A program made the translations under genes and the position numbers. The notes beneath the pieces were generated by a model. That model did no database searches. It had not been told where the DNA came from and saw only the letters and a program-made list of their open reading frames with translations. A stretch of DNA of 25,427 bases from an uncultured Desulfobacterium sp. (GTDB lineage Bacteria; Desulfobacterota; Desulfobacteria; Desulfobacterales; Desulfobacteraceae), in assembly GCA_937124525.1 (NCBI GenBank), contig CAKZLA010000301.1, forward strand, positions 1 to 25,427, written 5' to 3'. This document shows, one piece after another, positions 7,680-16,067 of this stretch. Numbering within the stretch: position 1 is the stretch's first letter; the number at the start of each line of letters is the position of its first letter.

Positions 7680-8840
7680 TTGAGAAGCAGAGGCGAAAAG
7701 CCACGTACCATTCATGATAGCACTGTAATAGGCATGGTGTTCTCATGTGTGATTGTTCAGGTAAACGCTGCCGCCTGCACAATAATTATCAATTCAGATT
7801 TATCGTTTGAACTGACGAATGCTACGCTTGAGAATGTGGATTTATCTGCTTCATTTTCATTTTTTGAAGATCAGGGTGGAAAATTGCTTTGGAAATTAGA
7901 TAGTACTGGAGCAAGCCAAACTTCTTTATGTGTGACTTCCATAGAATCAGACTTATCTTTTTATATACCCAATGCGGCTCATAGTAACTCGCTTGAAAGT
8001 ATGAAACTCTGGTTTAAGTTTAAATATTTTGGAGAACAGAATAGCTTCTTACTATGGGTTCTTGATGATTATGGTGTAATAGCTTCGGCCCCAGATCCAC
8101 CTGACCAAATCGTTTCCATACCTGACTCCATGGGAATGACGTTTGTTTACTTAGCTCCCGGCACCTTTACCATGAGAGCCCCTTTGGATGAACTGGGCAG
8201 ATATAGTGCAGATCACAAAGAGCATCAAGTCTCCCTGACCAAAGGATTCTACATGCAGGCCACCGAGGTGACTCAGGGTCAGTGGGAAGCGGTAATGGGC
8301 AGCAATCCATCATTTTATGATACTTGCGGTCCGAATTGTCCTGTGGAAATGGTAACATGGGATGAAATACAAGAATTCATAAGTAAATTGAATCAATCAG
8401 GAGAATATACTTATATGCTCCCCACGGAGGCCCAGTGGGAATATGCAGCCCGTGCAGGTTCAAATACAGCGTTTGCCAATGGGGTAATTGTAGAAACCGG
8501 ACCGGATTACGACCCGAACCTGGATGCCATTGGATGGTACTTTTACAATTCGGATGGCAAAACCCATCCAGTCGCACAAAAAATCCCCAATGCCTGGGGA
8601 TTATATGACATGCACGGAAATGTAGTGGAACGATGTCAGGATTGGTATGATCCTTATTTTGGTTCAGCAGATTTTGTTACAGACCCTGCTGGACCCTCAA
8701 CAGGTAAAACTCGTGTTGTCCGGGGCGGCAGCTGGGCTGTCCATGCCGCGAGTTGTCGGTCGGCTGCCAGGGGTAGCTACTATCCAGGCGATACACTCGC
8801 AACCATTGGCTTTCGGCTACTTTTCTATCCAAATCCGTAA
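7680..8840 (+). CDS. Exported SUMF1/FGE-domain protein
   Basis: The C-terminal half (from about residue 145) is a formylglycine-generating-enzyme/sulfatase-modifying (SUMF1, EgtB, PvdO) domain: SMGMTFVYLAPGTFTM, YMQATEVTQGQWEAVMG, LPTEAQWEYAARAG, RVVRGGSW and IGFRLL are all present. The usual GNVWEWC motif reads GNVVERC here. The N-terminal part has two copies of a short beta-rich unit (SDLSFELTNAT and SDLSFYIPNAA, each followed by a LLW stretch). Such domains in exported proteins often bind or decorate rather than oxidise cysteine. A TTG start at 7680 gives a reasonable signal peptide (basic start, VIGMVFSCVIVQV, NAAA); ATG 7734 is the alternative. No strong ribosome site supports either start. 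Confidence 0.8.
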   Translation: MRSRGEKPRTIHDSTVIGMVFSCVIVQVNAAACTIIINSDLSFELTNATLENVDLSASFSFFEDQGGKLLWKLDSTGASQTSLCVTSIESDLSFYIPNAAHSNSLESMKLWFKFKYFGEQNSFLLWVLDDYGVIASAPDPPDQIVSIPDSMGMTFVYLAPGTFTMRAPLDELGRYSADHKEHQVSLTKGFYMQATEVTQGQWEAVMGSNPSFYDTCGPNCPVEMVTWDEIQEFISKLNQSGEYTYMLPTEAQWEYAARAGSNTAFANGVIVETGPDYDPNLDAIGWYFYNSDGKTHPVAQKIPNAWGLYDMHGNVVERCQDWYDPYFGSADFVTDPAGPSTGKTRVVRGGSWAVHAASCRSAARGSYYPGDTLATIGFRLLFYPNP

Positions 8841-8861
8841 AAAAACAAGAAAAAAAAGAAT

Positions 8862-8917
8862 CATCAAGCAACCAAACAAGAACGGAGTGAAGAGGAATTT
8901 ATGGTGGTTGCTTGATG
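8862..8917 (+). repeat. 13-bp inverted repeat after SUMF1 gene
   Basis: CATCAAGCAACCA (8862-8874) and its exact complement (8905-8917) enclose a 30-base loop. It starts 21 bases after the stop codon of the SUMF1 gene. The long loop and lack of a T run make an intrinsic terminator doubtful. Confidence 0.5.
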
Positions 8918-8986
8918 AGGCTACTCACCTAAGCCGGGACATATAAAATCAATGACTTGAATAGTCTTGATATGCATAGCTCGTCA

Positions 8987-9107
8987 GCCCTAAGTTCTGT
9001 GCATGTTGTGTATGGAGATTTGCGAACCCCTGAAATTATAGACCCTGTGCCTTAAATCTTGATTTTATAGGTCTTAATGGTTTTAATGAGTTATGAGAAC
9101 TTAGGAC
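8987..9107 (+). repeat. Repeat family B, copy 2 (121 bp)
   Basis: Its ends GCCCTAAGTTCT and AGAACTTAGGAC form an 11/12 inverted repeat. It has the same length and orientation as copy 1 at 5737-5857. TATGCAT motifs just outside both ends hint that the true unit may be slightly longer. Confidence 0.6.
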
Positions 9108-9139
9108 TCTTGATGCATAAACAACAAGGCTAAAAATTG

Positions 9140-9244
9140 GGCATCCTTCATATCTCCTCAAAAGTAGTTGACACTTTTTTAAGGAAATTCCCAGAAAATA
9201 AGAGAGTATTTTGAGAAACTGTCAACCAGTGAAGGAAGGAAGCC
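9140..9244 (+). mobile_element. MITE-like repeat family A, copy 2
   Basis: A 105-bp near-palindrome begins GGCATCCTTCAT and ends GAAGGAAGCC. It is flanked by a perfect 8-bp direct repeat AAAAATTG (9132-9139 and 9245-9252), the signature of a transposition event. It has no coding capacity. Internal arms (TTGACACTTTT... and ...AACTGTCAA) fold back on each other. Confidence 0.85.
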
Positions 9245-9295
9245 AAAAATTGTCCCGCTTTAGACGGGTAGCCAAAAAAATCTGAGGCTCGTTCA

Positions 9296-9399
9296 GGCAT
9301 CCTTCATATCCCCTCAAAAGTAGTTGACACTTTTTGAGGAAATTCCCAAAAAATAAGGGAATGTTTTGAGAAAGTGTCAATTAGTGAATGAAGGATGCC
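9296..9399 (+). mobile_element. MITE-like repeat family A, copy 3
   Basis: A 104-bp copy with perfect 12-bp terminal inverted repeats (GGCATCCTTCAT / ATGAAGGATGCC), flanked by the 8-bp direct repeat CTCGTTCA (9288-9295 and 9400-9407). It is inserted inside the transposase remnant, so it is younger than that gene. The 8-bp duplication fits families such as IS1595 or IS66, but the driving transposase is not in the window. Confidence 0.88.
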
Positions 9400-9841
9400 C
9401 TCGTTCAGCACCGCCCCCCCTTTGATACAAAAGTTATAAAGTACAGCAATCACCAAACAGCTGAGGAACTGCCTGCCCAGCGCGGTCTCCCAGAATTCAG
9501 ATTCCAGACATCGCTTTCTTTTTAATACCCCCTTTAAATGACGGTAAACACTACTTTTGGGGATACCTGTTTGTTCACTCAATTTATAAACTGACTGCCT
9601 TCCTTTTTCGACAATAGATTGAATCTATTTCATGAAACGTTGTCAATAACTCATCATATTGAAGCCTTTTTTTCAGAGTTGGTTTTCCAAAGATTACACC
9701 TTCAAATGATAAAAATAGCAAATTCCGCATTAAGTGGGTAGCCAACTTTTGCTGCTGTTTCCGCCTTTCCAAGGATATTTCTTTATCAAAACAATTGTGA
9801 AGTAACCGGCATATGTGAAATAAAAGGCCTTTGTCGCACAA
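9400..9841 (-). pseudogene. Transposase N-terminal remnant, DUF6399-like
   Basis: Two minus-strand frames join into one broken protein: 9584-9841 (starting MCDKGLLFHICRLL) and 9304-9582 (TGIPKSSVYRHLKGVLKRK, then ESEFWETALGRQFLSCLV). The pattern of an SSVYRH helix followed by xESxFWET and a hydrophobic LVxAVLYxFxIKxG stretch matches, from memory, the N-terminal region of DUF6399-type transposases of about 500 residues. A one-base frameshift near 9600-9615 breaks the frame, and the repeat A copy at 9296-9399 interrupts it after GGAVLNE. The catalytic region is absent. It cannot be active. Confidence 0.7.
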
Positions 9842-9854
9842 ACTGCCTGTCCAG

Positions 9855-9883
9855 TTGAAATATGTTGATTGTTGAGTTTTAAT
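9855..9883 (+). promoter_or_regulatory. Candidate sigma-70 promoter for the recombinase
   Basis: TTGAAA (9855-9860) and TTTAAT (9878-9883) are separated by 17 bp, each matching consensus at five of six positions. The predicted start falls about eight bases before the TTG start codon, so the transcript would have a very short leader and lose part of the AAGGA ribosome site. It may instead be fortuitous. Confidence 0.35.
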
Positions 9884-9897
9884 AAAAGGAACGGAAA

Positions 9898-10821
9898 TTG
9901 GAAAAGCATATCAAAAATTTTTTATTCCATTGCAAATTTGAAAAAAATCTAAGCTCTAAAACCCTGATGGCCTACGAAATAGACCTAAAACAATTTAAAA
10001 TTTTCTGTACAAAAAGCGATACCAACCAAACTATCCAGGATGTGGACAAATATGCCCTCAAGCAATATCTGGAAACAATCTCACCGAAATTCAAACCTAA
10101 AACCCTCAAAAGAAAACTGGCGTCATTAAAAACTTTTTTCAATTACATGCAATTTGAAGATGAAATTGATATCAATCCCTTCAACAAAGTTAAAATAAAA
10201 ATTAAGGAAGGCAAACGGGTCCCCAGAACAATAGAACCACGGATAATTAAACGGCTTTATAAGCATTTGTATGACAGGAAGAACCGTCTTACAACTGAAT
10301 CCTATGCCTATTCCATAGTTGTCCGGGATATTGCCGTTCTGGAACTTTTATTTTCAACCGGTCTCAGAGTTTCAGAATTATCCCACTTGAAAATATCTTC
10401 CATGGATTTGAACAAATCCACCATTCGGATAACCGGCAAGGGAAATAAAGAAAGAATAATTCCCATCTGTAGCCCAGATAGCCAGAAAGCACTGAATTGC
10501 TATTTTAAAATCTACCGGAAAAGGATTGAGAACGCTGAGTATTTTTTCCTGAACAGGCTGAATAACAGGCTATCTGAGCAATCCATCAGATTTATGATCA
10601 AAAAGCATGTGAAGTATTTGAACATTGATATCAATATTACCCCCCATATGTTCAGACATTCTCTTGCCACCATGCTTATGGAAAACGAAGTTGATATTCG
10701 ATATATTCAGGATCTCCTCGGTCACAGCTCCATCAGCACCACGCAAATTTATCTTTCGGTAAACAAAAAGAAACAACGCAAAATACTCACAAAAAAACAC
10801 CCGAGGAACAATCTGTACTGA
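9898..10821 (+). CDS. Tyrosine recombinase, likely DNA invertase
   Basis: The 307-residue protein has a SAM-like core-binding N-terminal domain (about 1-95) and a complete catalytic domain. The catalytic residues are all visible: Arg157 (STGLRVSEL), Lys181 (TGKGNKER), His250 and Arg253 (TPHMFRHSLA), His276 (LLGHSS) and the nucleophile Tyr285 (IYLSV). It resembles the XerC/XerD family in size and layout. Translation probably starts at TTG 9898, with AAGGA seven bases upstream. It ends 33 bp before the carbamoyltransferase and 17 bp before the left 29-bp inverted repeat. That repeat pair flanks a 5.2-kb segment, so the natural inference is that this enzyme inverts it. An ordinary XerC or a phage integrase is less likely, because no direct-repeat att sites or phage genes are seen. 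Confidence 0.9.
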   Translation: MEKHIKNFLFHCKFEKNLSSKTLMAYEIDLKQFKIFCTKSDTNQTIQDVDKYALKQYLETISPKFKPKTLKRKLASLKTFFNYMQFEDEIDINPFNKVKIKIKEGKRVPRTIEPRIIKRLYKHLYDRKNRLTTESYAYSIVVRDIAVLELLFSTGLRVSELSHLKISSMDLNKSTIRITGKGNKERIIPICSPDSQKALNCYFKIYRKRIENAEYFFLNRLNNRLSEQSIRFMIKKHVKYLNIDINITPHMFRHSLATMLMENEVDIRYIQDLLGHSSISTTQIYLSVNKKKQRKILTKKHPRNNLY

Positions 10822-10837
10822 CTCTTTATTTATGAAT

Positions 10838-10866
10838 GATAACTAAATATTATCATGAGTAAAATA
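10838..10866 (+). repeat. Left 29-bp inverted repeat / recombination site
   Basis: Twenty-nine bases here are exactly repeated, inverted, at 16056-16084. The repeat holds dyad arms ATGATAA (10836-10842) and TTATCAT (10850-10856) around an asymmetric 7-bp core CTAAATA (10843-10849), the layout of tyrosine-recombinase crossover sites. The ATG of the carbamoyltransferase (10855) lies at the inner edge, with codons for Ser-Lys-Ile inside the repeat. Confidence 0.93.
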
Positions 10867-12534
10867 TTAGGTTTGGGCGGCTCTTCACACGATTATTCAG
10901 CAGTTTTAATGATTGATGGTGAAATTGTTATAGGAATTGAGGATGAAAGGCTTATAAGACGCAAACATGCCATCAGTTATTGGTTTGAGATACCATGCCT
11001 ATCTTCTGTAAACTATTGTCTTGAACACGCCGGTATACCATCAATTGATGACATCGATTTTGTGGTAGGAGGAGATATCCTACCAATTCGGACAATTCGT
11101 CATTTCCCACAAATGAAAACCGTTAATCATCATCTATTACATGCATTATCTGCCTATCAATTTTCTGACCAAAAAGATATGGCAGTCTTGGTTATGGACG
11201 GATGTGGTGCGTTTGTTCGCCGTTCAAATAAGATTGGGCAATATGAAAATAGGGAAACTATATCTTTCTATAGAGCATCTTTAAAAGAAATGGCGTGTCT
11301 TGGATCAACCGTCGGAAAAAGTCTAAGAGAAGTGGACGCTTTTTCAAGAGGTATTAGCAACTCTCTAGGGTATTTATATAATCTCATTACGCATCTAATT
11401 GGTTTCGGTAAACGCCAGGAAGGAAAAACAATGGGCCTTGCTGGATACGGAAGACCTATTTATACTGAACCCATAAGAAAGAGAGTCGGATTAAGCGATG
11501 ATTTTAATTCCGTTTTCCAGATAGATCTGCCAAATGATGATTTGATTGCTGAATTAGAAGCCATTTTAAAAAAAAATAATGATAGTTTCGATACCCGGGC
11601 AGACTTGGCCGCCAGTATCCAATTGATTTTTGAAGAAGTTTTGGAACATTGTAGCAATCTTTTGCTCAAAAGAACCGGATGCAAACATATTGCTCTTGCC
11701 GGAGGATGTGCCCTTAACTCTTTAGCTAATGGTAAGTTAGAGGACAAATTGTCTTCCAAAGGAACCAAACTTCATTTATTACCGTTTGTAAATGACGCAG
11801 GTCAGGCCTTTGGGGCTCTCGCTTGGCAGGCAAGAAAACTTGGTCTGGAAAAACCAATACGATTTCGAGGAAGCAACGATAGTGTATCCCTTTCACATTG
11901 TGGATATGAATACAGCGATTCTGAAATTTTATCAGCTTTGAATAAAGCTTATCCAAGAATTGAGTTTTGCAAAATAGAAACTCCCGAGGACTGTCTATCC
12001 GCTATTCTTGCTTCTGATAAAATAATCGGGTACTTTGATGGAGGATCTGAATTTGGGCCTAGAGCATTAGGATACCGCAGCATTTTAGCGTCACCTGTGA
12101 CGCCGCAAATTAGAGAAAGGTTAAACCGAGAGATAAAAGGCAGGGAACCATTTCGCCCAATTGCACCGATTATATCGAGAGATAAGTTTGCAGAATATTT
12201 CGAAGGACCTGATGATAAACCGTATATGATTTCAACCGCCTACGTAAAAAGAGGGAAGGCTCAGCAAATTCCTTCAGTTACTCATGTTGACCGAACGGCT
12301 CGAGTCCAGACACTAAATGAATTCCAGAATCCAATGCTTTACAGATTATTAAATGCATTCTACAGGGAATCGGGATGCCATGTATTGTGCAATACATCTT
12401 TTAACGGCCCCGGAGAGCCGATCGTGGAATCGCCTGAAAATGCAATTGATTGTTTTCTCAGATTAGGGTTAGATTTCCTTTATCTTCAGGGCTACCTTGT
12501 CTGGAGGCCTAAAAACACAAAAGTTATGGCCTGA
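10855..12534 (+). CDS. Carbamoyltransferase, NodU/TobZ/CmcH family
   Basis: The 559-residue protein matches the two-domain carbamoyltransferase family that makes carbamoyl-adenylate from carbamoyl phosphate and ATP and moves the carbamoyl group to a hydroxyl or similar acceptor. The N-terminal Kae1-like domain begins with GLGGSSHDYSAVL and has the metal-binding HHLLHA at 92-97 and VLVMDGCG at 111-118. A nucleotide-binding glycine-rich AGGCALNS lies near 283. The C-terminal domain has SEFGPRALGYRS near 397 and NTSFN then GEPIV near 513. It appears complete. The acceptor substrate is unknown. No Shine-Dalgarno sequence lies before the ATG, which sits inside the inverted repeat. The gene is probably co-transcribed with the recombinase in the present orientation. 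Confidence 0.92.
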   Translation: MSKILGLGGSSHDYSAVLMIDGEIVIGIEDERLIRRKHAISYWFEIPCLSSVNYCLEHAGIPSIDDIDFVVGGDILPIRTIRHFPQMKTVNHHLLHALSAYQFSDQKDMAVLVMDGCGAFVRRSNKIGQYENRETISFYRASLKEMACLGSTVGKSLREVDAFSRGISNSLGYLYNLITHLIGFGKRQEGKTMGLAGYGRPIYTEPIRKRVGLSDDFNSVFQIDLPNDDLIAELEAILKKNNDSFDTRADLAASIQLIFEEVLEHCSNLLLKRTGCKHIALAGGCALNSLANGKLEDKLSSKGTKLHLLPFVNDAGQAFGALAWQARKLGLEKPIRFRGSNDSVSLSHCGYEYSDSEILSALNKAYPRIEFCKIETPEDCLSAILASDKIIGYFDGGSEFGPRALGYRSILASPVTPQIRERLNREIKGREPFRPIAPIISRDKFAEYFEGPDDKPYMISTAYVKRGKAQQIPSVTHVDRTARVQTLNEFQNPMLYRLLNAFYRESGCHVLCNTSFNGPGEPIVESPENAIDCFLRLGLDFLYLQGYLVWRPKNTKVMA

Positions 12535-15500
12535 ATTATCCCCTTTAGTGAGCTTGAGTGGTTGATCGCTTTCAGCATACTTCGCCAGTCTTCAGGGGAA
12601 TCATTCCAGAAAAGTAGAAAGCGATAAACCCGTCCCCACTCCAAGATCGTAATCGGATGCTGATGCAGGTTATGCTCACGCTCTGTAAAGATTTTTTTGA
12701 TTTCCTCCACAGAAATCAATTCATCTTTAGAATAAACAAATTTTGAAATGTGAGTTGGACAGATCGCATATCCCTCTGCTAGGACCCTGACGAGACGTTC
12801 CCTAACAATTTGCTCTCTGCACTGTAAAATTGGTTCCAGTGTATGCAAGCCCTCATCCGGGGCCAATGATAAAGTTTGCCTCAAAGCATGTAACATTCTT
12901 AAAATCATCCCATAATCGTTTTCTTTGAGGAAACAGGCTATATATTCCTCAAAAAGATCAATATTTTCCCCTTTGAATACCAATGGATATGTAAAGCCAT
13001 ATGTTGCAATTGGATTGAAAAGGATCTCATAGGATTCCTCTGATCTTAAGAATTCCGGATGCTCTTTTAATGAGAACTCATTTATTCTATAAGAAAAACT
13101 GTGTTCAAATTGATCATTTGCCGCATATTGATAAGCAACACTTCCGCTGCAAAAATCTGCTTCTGAACGTGTCGTGCAATTCTCTAAAAGCTTAATGATG
13201 ATTTTTTTGTATGCTTCAAAATCATTTCTTGCAATGAGGATAAAAATCGGTTGTAAAAGCAATTTTTCTATTCTATTACTCCTCTCATTTGTTAAAGACA
13301 AAATTGATTCACATAAAGCATCATCTACAGTGTCAGGACAACTGTTTATAAGGTCTATGATTTGATTAAAAATGTCCCTTGCTTCGGCAGGCCTATTAAG
13401 AAATATATGTAAATCAGAATACCCGGAGTTAAAAAGATACCTTGGCCCATAGTTTTCCAAAATATTTTTAAGTGTATCTTTTTCAGGAATTTTTGCCTTT
13501 TTCAAAGTATTTGTGATAAATTCTATGGCAGATTTATAAAGAGAATTTACGGTCAAATTAGAAAGTTTATGGGGAGCACATCTCGCTATTAAATAAAGAC
13601 AAAGAAGTACAGACAGATTAGGCTTTTCATTGTGCAGTATAAAATAACTTTGAAGGTATTCTAATGTGATCTCATAATCTCTGTTATTTTCCAATTCTTG
13701 CCGTTGCGTATCAACCAAAAAATAGATAGCTGACAACGTCAGTGATGATGCCTGAATAGATTCTTGATCAATAATATCCCAAAGTTTTGTCGCCGTAATT
13801 CGGGAGCTTGCAGCAGCTTGGATTAAAATACTTTTTATTTTAGAGTCCGCTGTCGAAAAATACCATTCGATAAACAAATTTGAGTAATCTTCAGGATCAG
13901 ACTGGGATACCATCAAAATACATTCGCTAATGATGCTACGAGTATCAATATTCGCTTTTTCGATACAGCCTCTTAATACACCTCGTGTCCTTGGAGATGT
14001 TAAAAAGAGCTTGATGACATTTTTAATATGTTTGCTCTCCGAGTGCTGGCTGAGCGTTTCCAAAAGATCGTCATGCGTAAATGAGATAAATGCAAGCCCT
14101 GTTTCAAAATGGGACATTAAATATCTGTAAATAAACAACTCAAGAATACGTTCATGGAAAAAAGCGTAGTAATCCATCCCCGCCTTTTGAGACTCTCGGA
14201 GAATACCAGAACGCAAAGCGATGTCCAGTAAAGATCCCATCCCATCAATTCTGGGTAGATCAGAAAAACTGCAACCATCTCGGGAAATTCTTGGGTCCAG
14301 CCATTTTACTGCAATTTTCTCCAAAAAGGGGAGCACATCGAAATCTTGATGTTTGTCCAAGCATGAACGAAGATAATTCTCAAAAATCTGGTGTAATCGC
14401 AGGCTCAGTGGCAATTCTTGGCCTGCATACGTTTTACAGATAAGCCGAAGCAGGATTGGTTCACTCAATAACGCTCTTGTTTCTGGAGAGAGCTCCTTCA
14501 AAGAGGATCTTACATGAAAATATTCAGAATATGCTTTGAATGCTGCCTCCGCATCTCTCCCAGAGTATTTTCCTATTTCGATTTCATGGGTATTTTTTAA
14601 ATCTATTCTGAACTTTGCTCTCTTGCTACTTATGGCCCTCCAGACCTCACTACGACAGGTTATTATTATTTTAAAATTGTCAAGTCTTTCTTTAAGGAGT
14701 GAAGAATGGAACCTTGAGATATCTCTGAATAACAACTTTGTTTCATCTATTGATGCACGAGCTTGATCAAGTCCATCGATAATAACAAGAAGAATTGTAT
14801 TCTTTTTTTCAAGATCCGATTGCATAAGGGACAAAGTCGGAATACTAATACTATCAATACCAACGGATTGAGCAAAAACTTCCTCAAAAGATAACTGAGG
14901 GCGGAATTCTCCTCCGACTTTTAGGCATACTGTGCAATTTATTTCACTTTTCCAGTTAGGAAAATAGTTTATTAGAGCAGGCATCAGAGAACTCTTTCCG
15001 TATCCTGAAGGCCCTATAAGCATTAAAAGAGAATTCGATTTTAAAGAAATTTCAATAATATCTTTTATAAGCTTATTTCTTTTTATATATCGCGGATCCT
15101 CAAAAGACAAATAATCTTGTACATCTAAGCAGGTCTGTGTTTTTTTTTCAATCTCACGAGCGTAAATATCATAAGGTTTAAACAATCGTGTTTTACCAAT
15201 GAAAAATCTTGGATCAATATAACGAATAAGACTTTTCATAAACTCATCGAAGTAGTGCTTTTTCCCCGAATCTTCCTCTTGAATAAGTTTGTCCTGTATG
15301 GCTCCAAACAAAGGTTGCAACGAGGTTATGCAGTTGGGATTTACCCAGTAAAATTCTGGAATTCGAATGTCTTCATTATTATTAACATGTCGATTAAAGA
15401 AACGGGATAACCGCTTCTCAGACCCTGAATATCCAAAAAACATAATCCGATGATCAGACATAAGAAACTTTGCTAATCTGATTGTTTGTTTTGGATACGT

Positions 15501-16067
15501 GCCATCGTTTAATTCCCTCGATGTTAGGGAAACAATTCCCATATCTAAATCACCATGTATTTTATAAACAATGGTTCTTTTTTTTGCTATCCTTTGGAGC
15601 GACTCAATTTCTGGTTCAGCCAGGGTATGAATGATATATAAATCGTCTTGACTGCCGATACTTTTAGCCGCTTGTTCTAAATACTGGTCAAAATTTGTGG
15701 TGATTACTGAATTGACTGCGCCAACAGAACATAAAAGGGCTGTGCAAATATATCCGTCAGCAGGAATTCTTTTTTCAGGGAATGCATCTTTTAATATGCT
15801 GACTCTCGTTTGACTGTTTCTTATTTTTTCAAAAAGAACATCAAAAAAATTTTCAATATTATTAGTCTCAATCAGTTCATTACGAAACTCATTTTTATCC
15901 AAACCGTAATCATTAATGATTCTCTCTTTCAATTTAATAAAAGAATCCGCTCCAGAAGAGATAGAACATCCAGCTCCCAAAAAGAGGCAAATTTTGGCTC
16001 GGGGAGCAAAAGTTAACTCATCTTCAATGATGGTAGATAAAATTTTAGCCAAGTTTATTTTACTCAT
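12492..16067 (-). CDS. SIR2-STAND NTPase, Avs5-like antiphage protein
   Basis: The 1191-residue protein has an N-terminal SIR2 NADase-like domain: FLGAGCSISSGA at 29-40, TTNFD with Asn125 and KIHGD with His171, the residues needed for NAD cleavage. A STAND-type P-loop NTPase follows, with Walker A GPSGYGKSS at 352-360 and Walker B LLVIIDGLDQA at 426-436. The remaining roughly 700 residues look helical and repeat-like, as expected of a sensor. This architecture corresponds to Avs5/SIR2-STAND defence proteins, which recognise a phage component, assemble and deplete NAD (family knowledge). I see no CARF or SAVED domain. The start lies in the right inverted repeat. The gene is co-directional with cmr6, 217 bp downstream of it, and its 3' end overlaps the carbamoyltransferase. 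Confidence 0.9.
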   Translation of the reverse strand: MSKINLAKILSTIIEDELTFAPRAKICLFLGAGCSISSGADSFIKLKERIINDYGLDKNEFRNELIETNNIENFFDVLFEKIRNSQTRVSILKDAFPEKRIPADGYICTALLCSVGAVNSVITTNFDQYLEQAAKSIGSQDDLYIIHTLAEPEIESLQRIAKKRTIVYKIHGDLDMGIVSLTSRELNDGTYPKQTIRLAKFLMSDHRIMFFGYSGSEKRLSRFFNRHVNNNEDIRIPEFYWVNPNCITSLQPLFGAIQDKLIQEEDSGKKHYFDEFMKSLIRYIDPRFFIGKTRLFKPYDIYAREIEKKTQTCLDVQDYLSFEDPRYIKRNKLIKDIIEISLKSNSLLMLIGPSGYGKSSLMPALINYFPNWKSEINCTVCLKVGGEFRPQLSFEEVFAQSVGIDSISIPTLSLMQSDLEKKNTILLVIIDGLDQARASIDETKLLFRDISRFHSSLLKERLDNFKIIITCRSEVWRAISSKRAKFRIDLKNTHEIEIGKYSGRDAEAAFKAYSEYFHVRSSLKELSPETRALLSEPILLRLICKTYAGQELPLSLRLHQIFENYLRSCLDKHQDFDVLPFLEKIAVKWLDPRISRDGCSFSDLPRIDGMGSLLDIALRSGILRESQKAGMDYYAFFHERILELFIYRYLMSHFETGLAFISFTHDDLLETLSQHSESKHIKNVIKLFLTSPRTRGVLRGCIEKANIDTRSIISECILMVSQSDPEDYSNLFIEWYFSTADSKIKSILIQAAASSRITATKLWDIIDQESIQASSLTLSAIYFLVDTQRQELENNRDYEITLEYLQSYFILHNEKPNLSVLLCLYLIARCAPHKLSNLTVNSLYKSAIEFITNTLKKAKIPEKDTLKNILENYGPRYLFNSGYSDLHIFLNRPAEARDIFNQIIDLINSCPDTVDDALCESILSLTNERSNRIEKLLLQPIFILIARNDFEAYKKIIIKLLENCTTRSEADFCSGSVAYQYAANDQFEHSFSYRINEFSLKEHPEFLRSEESYEILFNPIATYGFTYPLVFKGENIDLFEEYIACFLKENDYGMILRMLHALRQTLSLAPDEGLHTLEPILQCREQIVRERLVRVLAEGYAICPTHISKFVYSKDELISVEEIKKIFTEREHNLHQHPITILEWGRVYRFLLFWNDSPEDWRSMLKAINHSSSLKGIIQAITFVFLGLQTR

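Larger units (their letters stand above)
8841..9287. other. Intergenic region of stacked repeats
   Basis: No gene. It contains a 13-bp perfect inverted repeat (8862-8917), a family B repeat (8987-9107) and a family A repeat with target duplication (9132-9252). The remaining 35 bp up to the next family A insertion are probably part of the interrupted transposase region. Confidence 0.6.

Noticed and set aside
12492..16067. SIR2-STAND protein as a cyclic-oligoadenylate effector of the Cmr complex
   Set aside because: No CARF or SAVED motif could be recognised by eye; kept only as a possible functional link by position.
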